From Pseudomonas migulae NBRC 103157 (GTDB lineage Bacteria; Pseudomonadota; Gammaproteobacteria; Pseudomonadales; Pseudomonadaceae), in contig NZ_BDAG01000007.1 of NCBI RefSeq assembly GCF_002091715.1, forward strand, positions 1 through 64,000: DNA of 64,000 nt, given 5' to 3'. A model generated the notes under the pieces. That model did not search any database. It saw only the letters and a program-made list of their open reading frames with translations, and had not been told where the DNA came from. How positions within the stretch are numbered: position 1 is the first letter of the stretch; each line of letters opens with the position of its first letter. Positions 34,559 to 42,543 of this stretch are shown here, one piece after another. Made by a program: the position numbers and the translations under genes.

Positions 34559-36082
34559 TTACTGCACTTCCACCGCCAGACTCTCACTGATCTTTTTCTG
34601 CCAGATCGCAGGACCGGTGATATGCACCGATTCACCCTTGCTATCGACGGCAACGGTGACCGGCATGTCTTTCACGTCGAACTCGTAGATCGCTTCCATG
34701 CCCAGTTCGGCGAAAGCCACTACGCGGGATTTCTTGATCGCTTGCGCCACCAGGTAAGCCGCGCCGCCAACCGCCATCAGGTAAACGGCCTTGTGGTCCT
34801 TGATCGCGTCGATCGCGGTCGGGCCGCGTTCGGATTTGCCGATCATGCCCAGCAGGCCGGTTTGCTCGAGGATCTGACGGGTGAACTTGTCCATCCGCGT
34901 GGCGGTGGTCGGACCGGCAGGGCCCACCACTTCTTCGCGCACCGGATCAACCGGGCCAACGTAGTAGATGAAGCGACCCTTGAGGTCTACCGGCAGGGTT
35001 TCGCCCTTGTTCAGCATCTCGACCATGCGCTTGTGCGCGGCGTCGCGACCGGTGAGCATCTTGCCGTTGAGCAGGACGGTTTCGCCCGGCTTCCAGCTCT
35101 GCACGTCTTCCGGGGTCAGGGTGTCGAGGTTGACGCGACGGGCCGACGGGCCGGCTTCCCAGACGATTTCCGGGTAAGCGTCCAGCGGTGGCGCTTCCAG
35201 GGTCGCCGGGCCGGAGCCATCCAATACGAAGTGCGCGTGACGGGTGGCGGCGCAGTTCGGGATCATGCACACCGGCAACGAAGCGGCGTGGGTCGGGTAA
35301 TCCATGATCTTCACGTCGAGCACGGTGGTCAGGCCACCCAGGCCCTGAGCGCCGATGCCCAGTTGGTTGACCTTCTCGAACAGCTCCAGGCGCATTTCTT
35401 CGATACGGTTGGACGGGCCGCGCTTTTTCAGCTCATGAATGTCGATGGATTCCATCAACACTTCCTTGGCCATGACAGCGGCTTTCTCGGCGGTGCCGCC
35501 GATGCCGATGCCCAGCATGCCCGGTGGGCACCAGCCGGCGCCCATTTCCGGAACGGTCTTCAGCACCCAGTCGACGATCGAGTCGGACGGGTTGAGCATG
35601 GCCATTTTCGACTTGTTCTCGGAACCGCCGCCCTTGGCCGCCACGTCCACTTCCACGGTGTTACCCGGAACGATGGAGTAGTGGATAACGGCCGGGGTGT
35701 TGTCCTTGGTGTTTTTGCGAGCGCCCGCCGGGTCGGCGAGGATCGAGGCACGCAGGACGTTTTCCGGCAGGTTGTAAGCCCGGCGCACGCCTTCGTTGAT
35801 CATGTCGTCCAGGCCCATGGTGGCGCCATCCCAACGCACGTCCATGCCCACGCGCACGAACACGGTGACGATGCCGGTGTCCTGGCAGATCGGGCGGTGG
35901 CCGGTGGCGCACATGCGCGAGTTGATCAGGATTTGCGCCATCGAGTCACGAGCCGCTGGCGATTCTTCGCGCAGGTAGGCTTCGTGCATCGCCTGGATGA
36001 AATCAACGGGGTGGTAATAGGAAATGAATTGCAGGGCGTCGGCAACGCTCTGAATCAGGTCGTCTTGCTTGATCACGGTCAT
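34559..36082 (-). CDS. fumA: Fumarate hydratase, class I (4Fe-4S)
   Basis: The 507-residue enzyme has the class I fumarase layout with the alpha domain first (IKQDDLIQSVADALQFISYY, CATGHRPICQDTGIVTVFVR) and the beta domain after about 330 (GPARRVNLDTLTPED, GRDAAHKRM, YVGPVDP, GPTTATRMDKFT). Cysteines in PICQDTG, the CMIPNC region and elsewhere fit a 4Fe-4S cluster. It hydrates fumarate to L-malate in the TCA cycle. GAGGAG 8-13 bases before the ATG at 36082 fixes the start; the open frame to 36112 is not used. The position next to the GGDEF gene matches P. aeruginosa PA4333. Confidence 0.95.
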   Translation of the reverse strand: MTVIKQDDLIQSVADALQFISYYHPVDFIQAMHEAYLREESPAARDSMAQILINSRMCATGHRPICQDTGIVTVFVRVGMDVRWDGATMGLDDMINEGVRRAYNLPENVLRASILADPAGARKNTKDNTPAVIHYSIVPGNTVEVDVAAKGGGSENKSKMAMLNPSDSIVDWVLKTVPEMGAGWCPPGMLGIGIGGTAEKAAVMAKEVLMESIDIHELKKRGPSNRIEEMRLELFEKVNQLGIGAQGLGGLTTVLDVKIMDYPTHAASLPVCMIPNCAATRHAHFVLDGSGPATLEAPPLDAYPEIVWEAGPSARRVNLDTLTPEDVQSWKPGETVLLNGKMLTGRDAAHKRMVEMLNKGETLPVDLKGRFIYYVGPVDPVREEVVGPAGPTTATRMDKFTRQILEQTGLLGMIGKSERGPTAIDAIKDHKAVYLMAVGGAAYLVAQAIKKSRVVAFAELGMEAIYEFDVKDMPVTVAVDSKGESVHITGPAIWQKKISESLAVEVQ

Positions 36083-36538
36083 GAGTCGCGCTCCTCTAAA
36101 AGACGGGAACATTCAATAAGGTGCTTGCAGCTTGGGTGCATCGGTCGGTTGCAAGCACCTTTCAAGGCACGCCGGGCATGCTGGCGCGACGCTAAAAAGG
36201 CGCGGCAGTATAACGCGCCTCGGTGCCCGGTACACGCGTCGACAGTCAATCGTTGGTCGTACAGATCAAGCTTGCGAACGCGCACTCACCTGTAGGAGCC
36301 GGCTTGCTGGCGATGGCGGTGTAACAGTCGACATTAATTTCGAATGTCAGACCGCCATCGCCAGCAAGCCGGCTCCTACAAGGTTGGTGAGGTTTATGCA
36401 CAAATCCAGGGAGGGTCTAAAGTCATGACCTTGACGCCAGTTTTCCGGCCTGAAAATTGAATGGTCATTTGTCAGACACGCCACTAAAGTGGCATTCGGT
36501 CTGTAGAGTAGGACACTCGGTCAGCCTCCTTTCGCACG
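36083..36538. other. 456-base divergent gap between fumarase and GGDEF genes
   Basis: No gene is seen. The gap contains the fumarase leader, a REP pair (36291-36380) and, close to the GGDEF start, a perfect dyad GCCACT-AA-AGTGGC (36480-36493), which could be an operator. Nothing else in it stands out. Confidence 0.6.
36291..36380. repeat. REP/REPIN inverted pair (TGTAGGAGCCGGCTTGCTGG type)
   Basis: TGTAGGAGCCGGCTTGCTGGCGATGGCGGT on the left is mirrored exactly by ACCGCCATCGCCAGCAAGCC...TCCTACA on the right, giving 30-base arms. Confidence 0.93.
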
Positions 36539-37657
36539 GTGAGTCAACGATTGACCCATAACGCCATCCAGCGCCTTTTGCTCAAACGTTTTGCCCTCGC
36601 AGCCGGCACCTACGCCCTGGCCCTGCTGCTGCTGTGGCTGGCGTTTTTCACGGGCCATTACGATGAACCCCTGGCCAATGTCGCCGTTGGCAGCGCGCTG
36701 GTGGTCATCAGCCAGGCGACGTTGTTCGCGGTGTTCTACAGCGGCTGGAACCTGCGGTTTTCCGACCCCAGCCTGACCGAAGCGCAAGTGTTGCTGGGAC
36801 TGGGCTGGCAAACCTGGCTGATCGCCCATCTGGATGAGGCACGCGGCGCGTTTCTGGTGTTCTACGTGCTGATTCTGCTGTTCGGGCTGTTTCACTTGTC
36901 ACGCCGGGCCTTTGTGCGGTGCGCGCTGTTGGTGTTTTTCAGTTTCAGCGCGATCACGCTGTGGGAGGGCTACCACTTCCAGTTGGCCGACCCGGCGCTG
37001 GCCGCGTTGCAGGTGTGCGTGCTGTTTATCGTGCTGGTCTGGCTGGAGCTTTACGCCCGCTATGTACAGGCCTCGCGCCAGCGGATGCGGCAACGCCGCT
37101 TTGCGTTGCAGGCGCATCAGGACACCCTGCGCGGAATGATGCGCCAGCTCGAAGACCTGGTGGCCACCGACGAGTTGACCGGACTGTTCAACCGTCGGCA
37201 TTTCCTGCGCCTGGCCTCCCGCGAACTCAACGCCATGGAAATCGGTGTCGTGCATGGCCTGGCGCTGATCGACCTCGACCATTTCAAACGCATCAACGAT
37301 GTACACGGCCACGCTGCCGGCGATCAGGTGTTGCAAGCGTTCGCCGGTGTGGCCAGCGCCTGCTTGCGTGAAGGGGATGTGCTGGCCCGTTATGGCGGCG
37401 AAGAGTTCGTGGTGCTGCTGCCCGATTGCGGCCCTGAACGTCTGACGTCCTGTTGCGAGCGGTTGCGGATTGCCTTCACCGACGTCGAGTTGATCGGCCT
37501 GAAAGTGGGCAACCTCAGCCTGTCGGCGGGCATGACTCTGCTGGAATTGGGCGATGATCTCGACGACGCCTTGCAGCGTGCCGATCAGGCGCTGTATCGC
37601 GCCAAGCGCGACGGCCGCAATCGTTGCGCGGCGGCGTGGGAGAACGTCGATGCCTGA
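36539..37657 (+). CDS. Membrane diguanylate cyclase (GGDEF), at the SadC position
   Basis: The 372-residue protein has five or six membrane helices in residues 15-175, a short coiled coil (about 176-206) and a GGDEF domain (about 205-365). The active site is GGEEF (286-290), and RxxD (REGD, 277-280) five residues before it is an intact inhibitory site, so it should make c-di-GMP with product feedback. In P. aeruginosa the gene between fumarase and the ferredoxin reductase is sadC, which is longer (487 aa). The GTG start lacks a good ribosome-binding site; a TTG at 36551 is the alternative. It overlaps the next gene by 8 bases. Confidence 0.87.
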   Translation: MSQRLTHNAIQRLLLKRFALAAGTYALALLLLWLAFFTGHYDEPLANVAVGSALVVISQATLFAVFYSGWNLRFSDPSLTEAQVLLGLGWQTWLIAHLDEARGAFLVFYVLILLFGLFHLSRRAFVRCALLVFFSFSAITLWEGYHFQLADPALAALQVCVLFIVLVWLELYARYVQASRQRMRQRRFALQAHQDTLRGMMRQLEDLVATDELTGLFNRRHFLRLASRELNAMEIGVVHGLALIDLDHFKRINDVHGHAAGDQVLQAFAGVASACLREGDVLARYGGEEFVVLLPDCGPERLTSCCERLRIAFTDVELIGLKVGNLSLSAGMTLLELGDDLDDALQRADQALYRAKRDGRNRCAAAWENVDA

Positions 37658-38585
37658 GTTGCGGGTCGGCGATCGTCAATGGTCGGTAGCGCCTGGCAGC
37701 AACCTGCTGGATGCGTTGAATCAAAACGGTGTGTCCGTGCCCTACAGTTGTCGCGCCGGCAGTTGCCATGCGTGTCTGGTGCAATGTACGCAAGGATTGC
37801 CGAGCGACAGCCGGCCCGATGCGCTCAGCGCAGAACAGCGTCAGCAAGGCTGGCGCCTGGCGTGCCAGTGCCAGGTGGTCGAGGATTTGCAGGTGCATGC
37901 CTTCGACCCGCAACAGGACGGCCGTCCGGCCGAGGTCGCCGCCGTCGATTGGTTGAGCAGCAGCGTTTTGCGACTGCGCCTGACGCCACAACGCCCGTTG
38001 CGCTACAGCGCCGGTCAGCATCTGGTGTTATGGGCCGGCAACGTGGCGCGGCCTTATTCCCTGGCCAGCCTGCCGGAAGAAGACCGTTTTCTGGAGTTCC
38101 ATCTCGACTGTCGCCAACCCGGCGAATTCAGTGATGCTGCGCGTCAGTTGAAAATCGGCGATCCGCTGCGACTCGGCGAATTGCGCGGCGGGGCCTTGCA
38201 TTACGATCCGGACTGGCACACCCGGCCACTGTGGCTGATGGCCGCTGGCACCGGACTGGGCCCGTTGTTCGGCGTCTTGCGTGAAGCCCTGCGCCAGAAT
38301 CACCAAGGCGCCATCCGCGTGATTCACCTCGCCCATGATGCCGATGAGCATTATCTGGCCAAACCCTTGCAGGCCATGGCCGCCAGCCGCCCGAACCTCA
38401 GCGTCGAACTGTGGACACCGACCGAGTTGCCCGCGGCTTTGGCGCAACTGCGGCTTGTTTCGCGACAAACCCAGGCCTTAATCTGCGGATCCCCCGACAG
38501 CGTCGATGCCTTTGCCCGGCGCCTGTACCTGGCGGGACTGCCGCGCAATCAACTGCTGGCCGACGTCTTCCTGCCTCGCGGTTGA
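37650..38585 (+). CDS. 2Fe-2S ferredoxin / NAD(P)H oxidoreductase (iron-sulfur flavoprotein reductase)
   Basis: The 311-residue protein joins an N-terminal plant-type ferredoxin (Cys34, Cys39 and Cys42 in SCRAGSCHAC, plus a cysteine in LACQC near 72-74) to a ferredoxin-NAD(P) reductase module: FAD motif RPYSLASLP (about 130-138) and NAD-binding GTGLGPLFG (about 193-201). It transfers electrons from NAD(P)H through FAD to the cluster. The start at 37650 lies inside the GGDEF stop (ATGCCTGA) with GGGAG upstream. Partner unknown. It corresponds by position to PA4331. Confidence 0.9.
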   Translation: MPELRVGDRQWSVAPGSNLLDALNQNGVSVPYSCRAGSCHACLVQCTQGLPSDSRPDALSAEQRQQGWRLACQCQVVEDLQVHAFDPQQDGRPAEVAAVDWLSSSVLRLRLTPQRPLRYSAGQHLVLWAGNVARPYSLASLPEEDRFLEFHLDCRQPGEFSDAARQLKIGDPLRLGELRGGALHYDPDWHTRPLWLMAAGTGLGPLFGVLREALRQNHQGAIRVIHLAHDADEHYLAKPLQAMAASRPNLSVELWTPTELPAALAQLRLVSRQTQALICGSPDSVDAFARRLYLAGLPRNQLLADVFLPRG

Positions 38586-38614
38586 GCGCTGATTTTTCAG
38601 ACGCGAGACCTTCC

Positions 38615-39364
38615 ATGACCGATGCCATCCAGATTGAACGCGAACGCGGCCTGCTGACCCTGCGCCTGAACCGCCCCGACAAGAAAAACGCCCTGACTCG
38701 TGCGATGTATAGCCATCTGGCCGAAGCGCTGAAGCAGGCTGACACCGACCCCGAAATCAACGCGGTGCTGATCACCGGTTCCGCCGAGTGCTTCACCGCC
38801 GGCAACGATATCGCCGACTTCCTGCAGCAACCACCGAGCAACCTGGATAGCCCGGTGTTCCAGTTCATGCTCACGCTGCTGGAATGCCGAAAACCGGTGA
38901 TCGCTGCCGTCGCGGGTGCGGCGGTGGGCATCGGCACGACGCTGCTGCTGCATTGCGATCTGGTGTATGTCAGCCGTGATGCGCGCTTGCGCATGCCCTT
39001 CGTCAACCTCGGCTTATGCCCGGAGTTCGGCTCCAGCCTGCTTTTGCCTCGATTGCTCGGGCATGCCAAAGCGGCGGAACTGTTGCTGCTCGGTGAAGGT
39101 TTCAGCGGTGAACAAGCGGCCGAGTGGGGCATCGCAACCGAAGCGCTGGGCAGTGGCGAAGCCGCATTGGCCAAGGCGCGGGAGATGGCGCGGCGTTTCG
39201 AATCGCTGCCACCGGAAGCGGTGCGTATCAGCAAACAATTGATGAAAGCCCCGGACCGCGAGCAAGTGCGCAAGGTAATAGAAGAAGAGGGCGCCTTGTT
39301 CACCCAACGACTGCGTTCGCCGGAAGCGGTTGCGGCGTTGTCGGGGTTTATCAACCGGCATTGA
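38615..39364 (+). CDS. Enoyl-CoA hydratase/isomerase (crotonase) family protein
   Basis: The 249-residue protein is a crotonase: LNRPDKKNALTRAMY, the oxyanion-hole segment FTAGNDIADF (about 62-71), and AAVGIGTTLLLHCDLVY (about 103-119). The catalytic region reads LGLCPEFGSSLLLPR, with one acidic residue typical of isomerases or hydratases. The acyl-CoA substrate is unknown. It follows the reductase by 29 bases and is probably in the same operon. Position matches PA4330. Confidence 0.92.
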   Translation: MTDAIQIERERGLLTLRLNRPDKKNALTRAMYSHLAEALKQADTDPEINAVLITGSAECFTAGNDIADFLQQPPSNLDSPVFQFMLTLLECRKPVIAAVAGAAVGIGTTLLLHCDLVYVSRDARLRMPFVNLGLCPEFGSSLLLPRLLGHAKAAELLLLGEGFSGEQAAEWGIATEALGSGEAALAKAREMARRFESLPPEAVRISKQLMKAPDREQVRKVIEEEGALFTQRLRSPEAVAALSGFINRH

Positions 39365-39386
39365 GATATCGCTGGCCGGACGGGCC

Positions 39387-39481
39387 CCTTCGCGGGCAAG
39401 CCCGCTCCCACAGGGATTGGAGGTGACCACAAATTTAGAGTTTCACTCAGGAACCTGTGGGAGCGGGCTTGCCCGCGAAGG
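39387..39481. repeat. REP/REPIN inverted pair (CCTTCGCGGGCAAGCCCGCT type)
   Basis: CCTTCGCGGGCAAGCCCGCT...CCCACAGG on the left mirrors CCTGTGGG...AGCGGGCTTGCCCGCGAAGG on the right, 22 bases after the crotonase stop. Confidence 0.92.
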
Positions 39482-39511
39482 CGGTCGTCCAGACAGCCTG
39501 TCTTCCAGATC

Positions 39512-39552
39512 AAAAAAGGCCCTGCCGTTCACACGGCGGGGCCTTTGCGTTT
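39512..39552 (+). terminator. Rho-independent terminator after the crotonase gene
   Basis: GGCCCTGCCGT (39518-39528), loop TCAC, and ACGGCGGGGCC (39533-39543) form an 11-base stem with one mismatch, followed by TTTGCGTTT; the left side has AAAAAA. It separates the core operon from the inserted tccC unit. Confidence 0.82.
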
Positions 39553-39583
39553 CAGCGGCTTCGGGGCAACCCGTTCATCGCTG

Positions 39584-39599
39584 CTGTCAACCTTGACAG
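39584..39599. promoter_or_regulatory. CTGT-N8-ACAG operator-like palindrome upstream of the second tccC
   Basis: CTGTCAACCTTGACAG is a perfect palindrome with arms CTGTCAA and TTGACAG. Its centre is about 95 bases before the tccC start codon. It lies just past the crotonase terminator, so it belongs to the tccC unit. TTGACA inside it could serve as a -35 box, but no matching -10 at normal spacing is evident. Confidence 0.75.
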
Positions 39600-39686
39600 T
39601 AGCGCCTACGCGCCAGTGAGGGTAATGAGAGGGAAGTTGTTTTCGGGCTGCTATCTTCGCTATGCCACGGCCACCAATGGATTGAA

Positions 39687-42467
39687 ATGTCGATGCTCAA
39701 TACCTTGCAAATCTCACTGGACGCATTCACTCCAAAAGTGACATCGGTAGATCCTCGTGGATTGGCAGTCAGAATGATCGACTACCACCGTGCGCAGGTA
39801 GGGTCGCCAGCAGAGTCCAGAATCACTCGTCAGAAGCATGACTGGCATGGACGCTTAAGCGCTTCCATCGATCCGAGACTCGGGCGTCAAGCAGAGTCGG
39901 ATCCAGCAGTGAAGGAAAATCTCTGCGGCCATTTCAGCTTGTCCGCTGCGACGGTTTTTTCTGACAGTGTGGACTCGGGTTGGCGTTTGATGCTGTTCGA
40001 TGAAACCGGGGAATCAACATGCTTCTGGGACAGTCGCGGACATTTCCGCCAGCAAACACGCGACGCATTGAACAGGCTTGTCGCTGTGACAGAGACCATG
40101 CCGGATCAACCTTCGGCAGTGGTCGAGCGATTGAGTTACGGCCAGGCCGATGCCGAGTCGGTCAGTCGAAATCAATGCGGTCGACTCATTCGACATGACG
40201 ACACCGTCGGTAGTGAAACGACTTCAGACTTCGGGCTGCTGGGCGCACCACTTGTGCAGACGCGACGCTTCACCCATTCCCTGCTCTCCGCGGACTGGCC
40301 GTTGGATGAATTAGAACGAGAGACCTTACTTGAACAGCAGCCCTTCACAACACGCTGGGAATTAAGTGCGCTGGGCGAAACGCTTCGACAGATCGACTCC
40401 CGCCAAAACATCCAGCGCAATATCTATGACCTGGCCGGAAATCTGAAACAAGCGCATCTACAGATCAAAGATGCTGTCGAAAAGCCTGTCGTCGAATCCA
40501 TCGAATACAACGTGGATAACCGGATTGTGCGCGAAGTCGCTGGCAATGGTGTCATAACCACTCGCGTGTACGATGATCGTGACGGGCGGCTTGCTCATCT
40601 GCATAGCGCAGCAAACGCTCAACGGCCCTTGCAAAGTCTGCGTTATGCCTACGATCCGGTGGGCAATGTGGTGGAGGTCAATGACGAGGCCGCAGCAACT
40701 GTTTACTTTCGCAATCAGCAAGTTGATCACCGTTGTACCTATGGTTATGACTCGCTCTTTCAACTGATCTGGAGTACGGGGTTCGAGGCACTCGATACCC
40801 AGGACTCCGCTCAGGTCGCCAACTTCCGTGAAGACTATGAATTTGACGAGGCCGGCAATTTGCGCAGGCTGGTTCATGTCGGCGGCAATCAGTACACGCG
40901 CAAAATGGTCACTGCGATCCACAGTAATCGCAGCCTTCCGGTGTACGACGATGAGGTACCCGGCGAGCCAGAAATTGCCGCTGGTTTTGATCCCAATGGC
41001 AATAGCCGGGCGTTGTTGCGCGGACAGGCATTGGAGTGGGATGGCAGGAATCAATTGCAGCGTGTGACACCGGTCTCCCGGCCCGGTGACGAGGACGATA
41101 GCGATGTCTATAGGTACGACAGCCAAGGGCAGCGTCTGCGTAAATCCACTACTCGGTTGAGTAGATTCGGAAACGTGATTCGAGAAGTTCGTTACTTGCC
41201 AGGAATCGAACTGCATACGGATTCAAATACTGGCAAGGCTTATCAGGTTGTCAGGCCAGAGGCAGGGCTGACCACGATCAGTGTCATGCATTGGGAATCG
41301 GAACCTCCTGCCGGTATGGCGCCGGAGCATTGGTGTTATAGCCAGCCAGACCACTTGGGATCCAGTAGCCTTGAGTTGAACCAGACAGCGGATGTGCTGA
41401 GTCGGGAATGGTATTTGCCTTACGGCGGAACAGCCTGGTGGATGGATAACGGAAGTCCCGAGGCCAGTTACAAGACCATTCGATATTCAGGTAAGGATCG
41501 TGATGCCAGCGGGCTTTATTATTATGGGCTGCGTTATTACGCGCCTTGGTTGCAGCGGTGGGTCAATCCTGATCCCGCTGGAAATATTGATGGGCTAAAT
41601 TTTTACCGGTTCGTAAGGAATAATCCGATCACCTTCAGCGATACCGATGGGCTCTCTCCGCCGATAGATTTGATCTACGGTTTTGGCGATGTGCGCAGCC
41701 GGTTTCTTCCGCGTTTTGGTAATGCCAATCCGGACCGGAGTTCGATAACCATCGATATGCTCAATAACGGGCTGAGTGTCTTCGGTATGGCGGCCGAGAT
41801 GAACTATTCGGGTTTAATGAAAAAGATCGGGAACGGCATTGTCGTTGATGACGATCGTGCCAAAGAGTTTGTAGATGATGCCCACTTCTACAGGGGGACT
41901 ATCGACGATGCGAAGGCCATGTTGCAGAGCTGGGCGGACTATCTGAAGGAAAACGTATCCTTGTTGAATATCGGCGGGAAAATGGAACGCCTGTACGCAC
42001 ACGGTAAACCGCTGGATGAGTTCTTGAAAAAGAACGCGAAAAGGCCGATGCCGACGTCTCACGTGTCAGCTATGAAAGATTTTTTACAGAAAACCCCTGA
42101 CGAGGTTTTCTCAACGGTCGAGGGCTTGCCAGCAGCGGTGAAAACTACGATCGCAACTTGGTTTATTCGTCAGACGTCAAAAATAGGAATTGATTGGTTT
42201 GAGCAAACGCAGGGGCGTGGAAACTTTGTTTTTCTGGATGTAGAGCTGCAAGAGCCACATCAACGCCATGGCGGATGGCAGCCACTTGCATCTGTCGTGT
42301 TAGAGACCAAGCGGTATAAGGAACCTGCGGAGATTGGCCAGACTTTCGAACCGATCACGTACTCGGAAAGACGCCACCTTCAGAAAAAAATGATTAATCT
42401 CCACTCGACGCTAGTTAAAAGAACTCAAATTTTGAATCACGCGCAAGTGTCGGCCTATTTGAAATAG
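39687..42467 (+). CDS. Second TccC-type toxin subunit: Rhs core plus unrecognised C-terminal effector
   Basis: The 926-residue protein has the same layout as the first TccC: YD repeats through about 560 (LRYAYDPVGN, YEFDEAGNLRRL) and the core signature near 625-656 (RYYAPWLQRWVNPDPAGNID, FYRFVRNNP, then DTDGL). The C-terminal 270 residues (657-926) are unlike the first TccC. They include FYRGTIDDAKAM near 735, WFIRQTSKIGIDWFEQ near 825 and PITYSERRHLQKK near 889. I do not recognise this domain. It is visibly AT-richer than the core-genome flanks. No B subunit or immunity gene adjoins it, so it probably uses the TcB encoded at 29732. A second ATG lies 6 bases inside the start. Confidence 0.85.
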   Translation: MSMLNTLQISLDAFTPKVTSVDPRGLAVRMIDYHRAQVGSPAESRITRQKHDWHGRLSASIDPRLGRQAESDPAVKENLCGHFSLSAATVFSDSVDSGWRLMLFDETGESTCFWDSRGHFRQQTRDALNRLVAVTETMPDQPSAVVERLSYGQADAESVSRNQCGRLIRHDDTVGSETTSDFGLLGAPLVQTRRFTHSLLSADWPLDELERETLLEQQPFTTRWELSALGETLRQIDSRQNIQRNIYDLAGNLKQAHLQIKDAVEKPVVESIEYNVDNRIVREVAGNGVITTRVYDDRDGRLAHLHSAANAQRPLQSLRYAYDPVGNVVEVNDEAAATVYFRNQQVDHRCTYGYDSLFQLIWSTGFEALDTQDSAQVANFREDYEFDEAGNLRRLVHVGGNQYTRKMVTAIHSNRSLPVYDDEVPGEPEIAAGFDPNGNSRALLRGQALEWDGRNQLQRVTPVSRPGDEDDSDVYRYDSQGQRLRKSTTRLSRFGNVIREVRYLPGIELHTDSNTGKAYQVVRPEAGLTTISVMHWESEPPAGMAPEHWCYSQPDHLGSSSLELNQTADVLSREWYLPYGGTAWWMDNGSPEASYKTIRYSGKDRDASGLYYYGLRYYAPWLQRWVNPDPAGNIDGLNFYRFVRNNPITFSDTDGLSPPIDLIYGFGDVRSRFLPRFGNANPDRSSITIDMLNNGLSVFGMAAEMNYSGLMKKIGNGIVVDDDRAKEFVDDAHFYRGTIDDAKAMLQSWADYLKENVSLLNIGGKMERLYAHGKPLDEFLKKNAKRPMPTSHVSAMKDFLQKTPDEVFSTVEGLPAAVKTTIATWFIRQTSKIGIDWFEQTQGRGNFVFLDVELQEPHQRHGGWQPLASVVLETKRYKEPAEIGQTFEPITYSERRHLQKKMINLHSTLVKRTQILNHAQVSAYLK

Positions 42468-42489
42468 ATCGTGCCAGCGAGGCGCAAAC

Positions 42490-42529
42490 GAAAAAGCCCC
42501 GCCATTCACATGGCAGGGCTTTCTTTTTT
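42490..42529. terminator. Bidirectional terminator between tccC and pyk
   Basis: AAGCCCCGCCAT / ATGGCAGGGCTT form a 12-base stem with one mismatch around TCAC. AAAAA precedes and TTCTTTTTT follows, so it works for the plus-strand tccC and the minus-strand pyk. Confidence 0.92.
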
Positions 42530-42543
42530 CAGCAAGCGGTCAC

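Larger units (their letters stand above)
39365..39686. other. 322-base gap between the crotonase gene and the second tccC
   Basis: The gap holds a REP pair, the crotonase terminator and, beyond it, the leader of tccC with a CTGT-N8-ACAG site at 39584. It looks like the left edge of the inserted tccC unit. No gene is seen. Confidence 0.7.
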
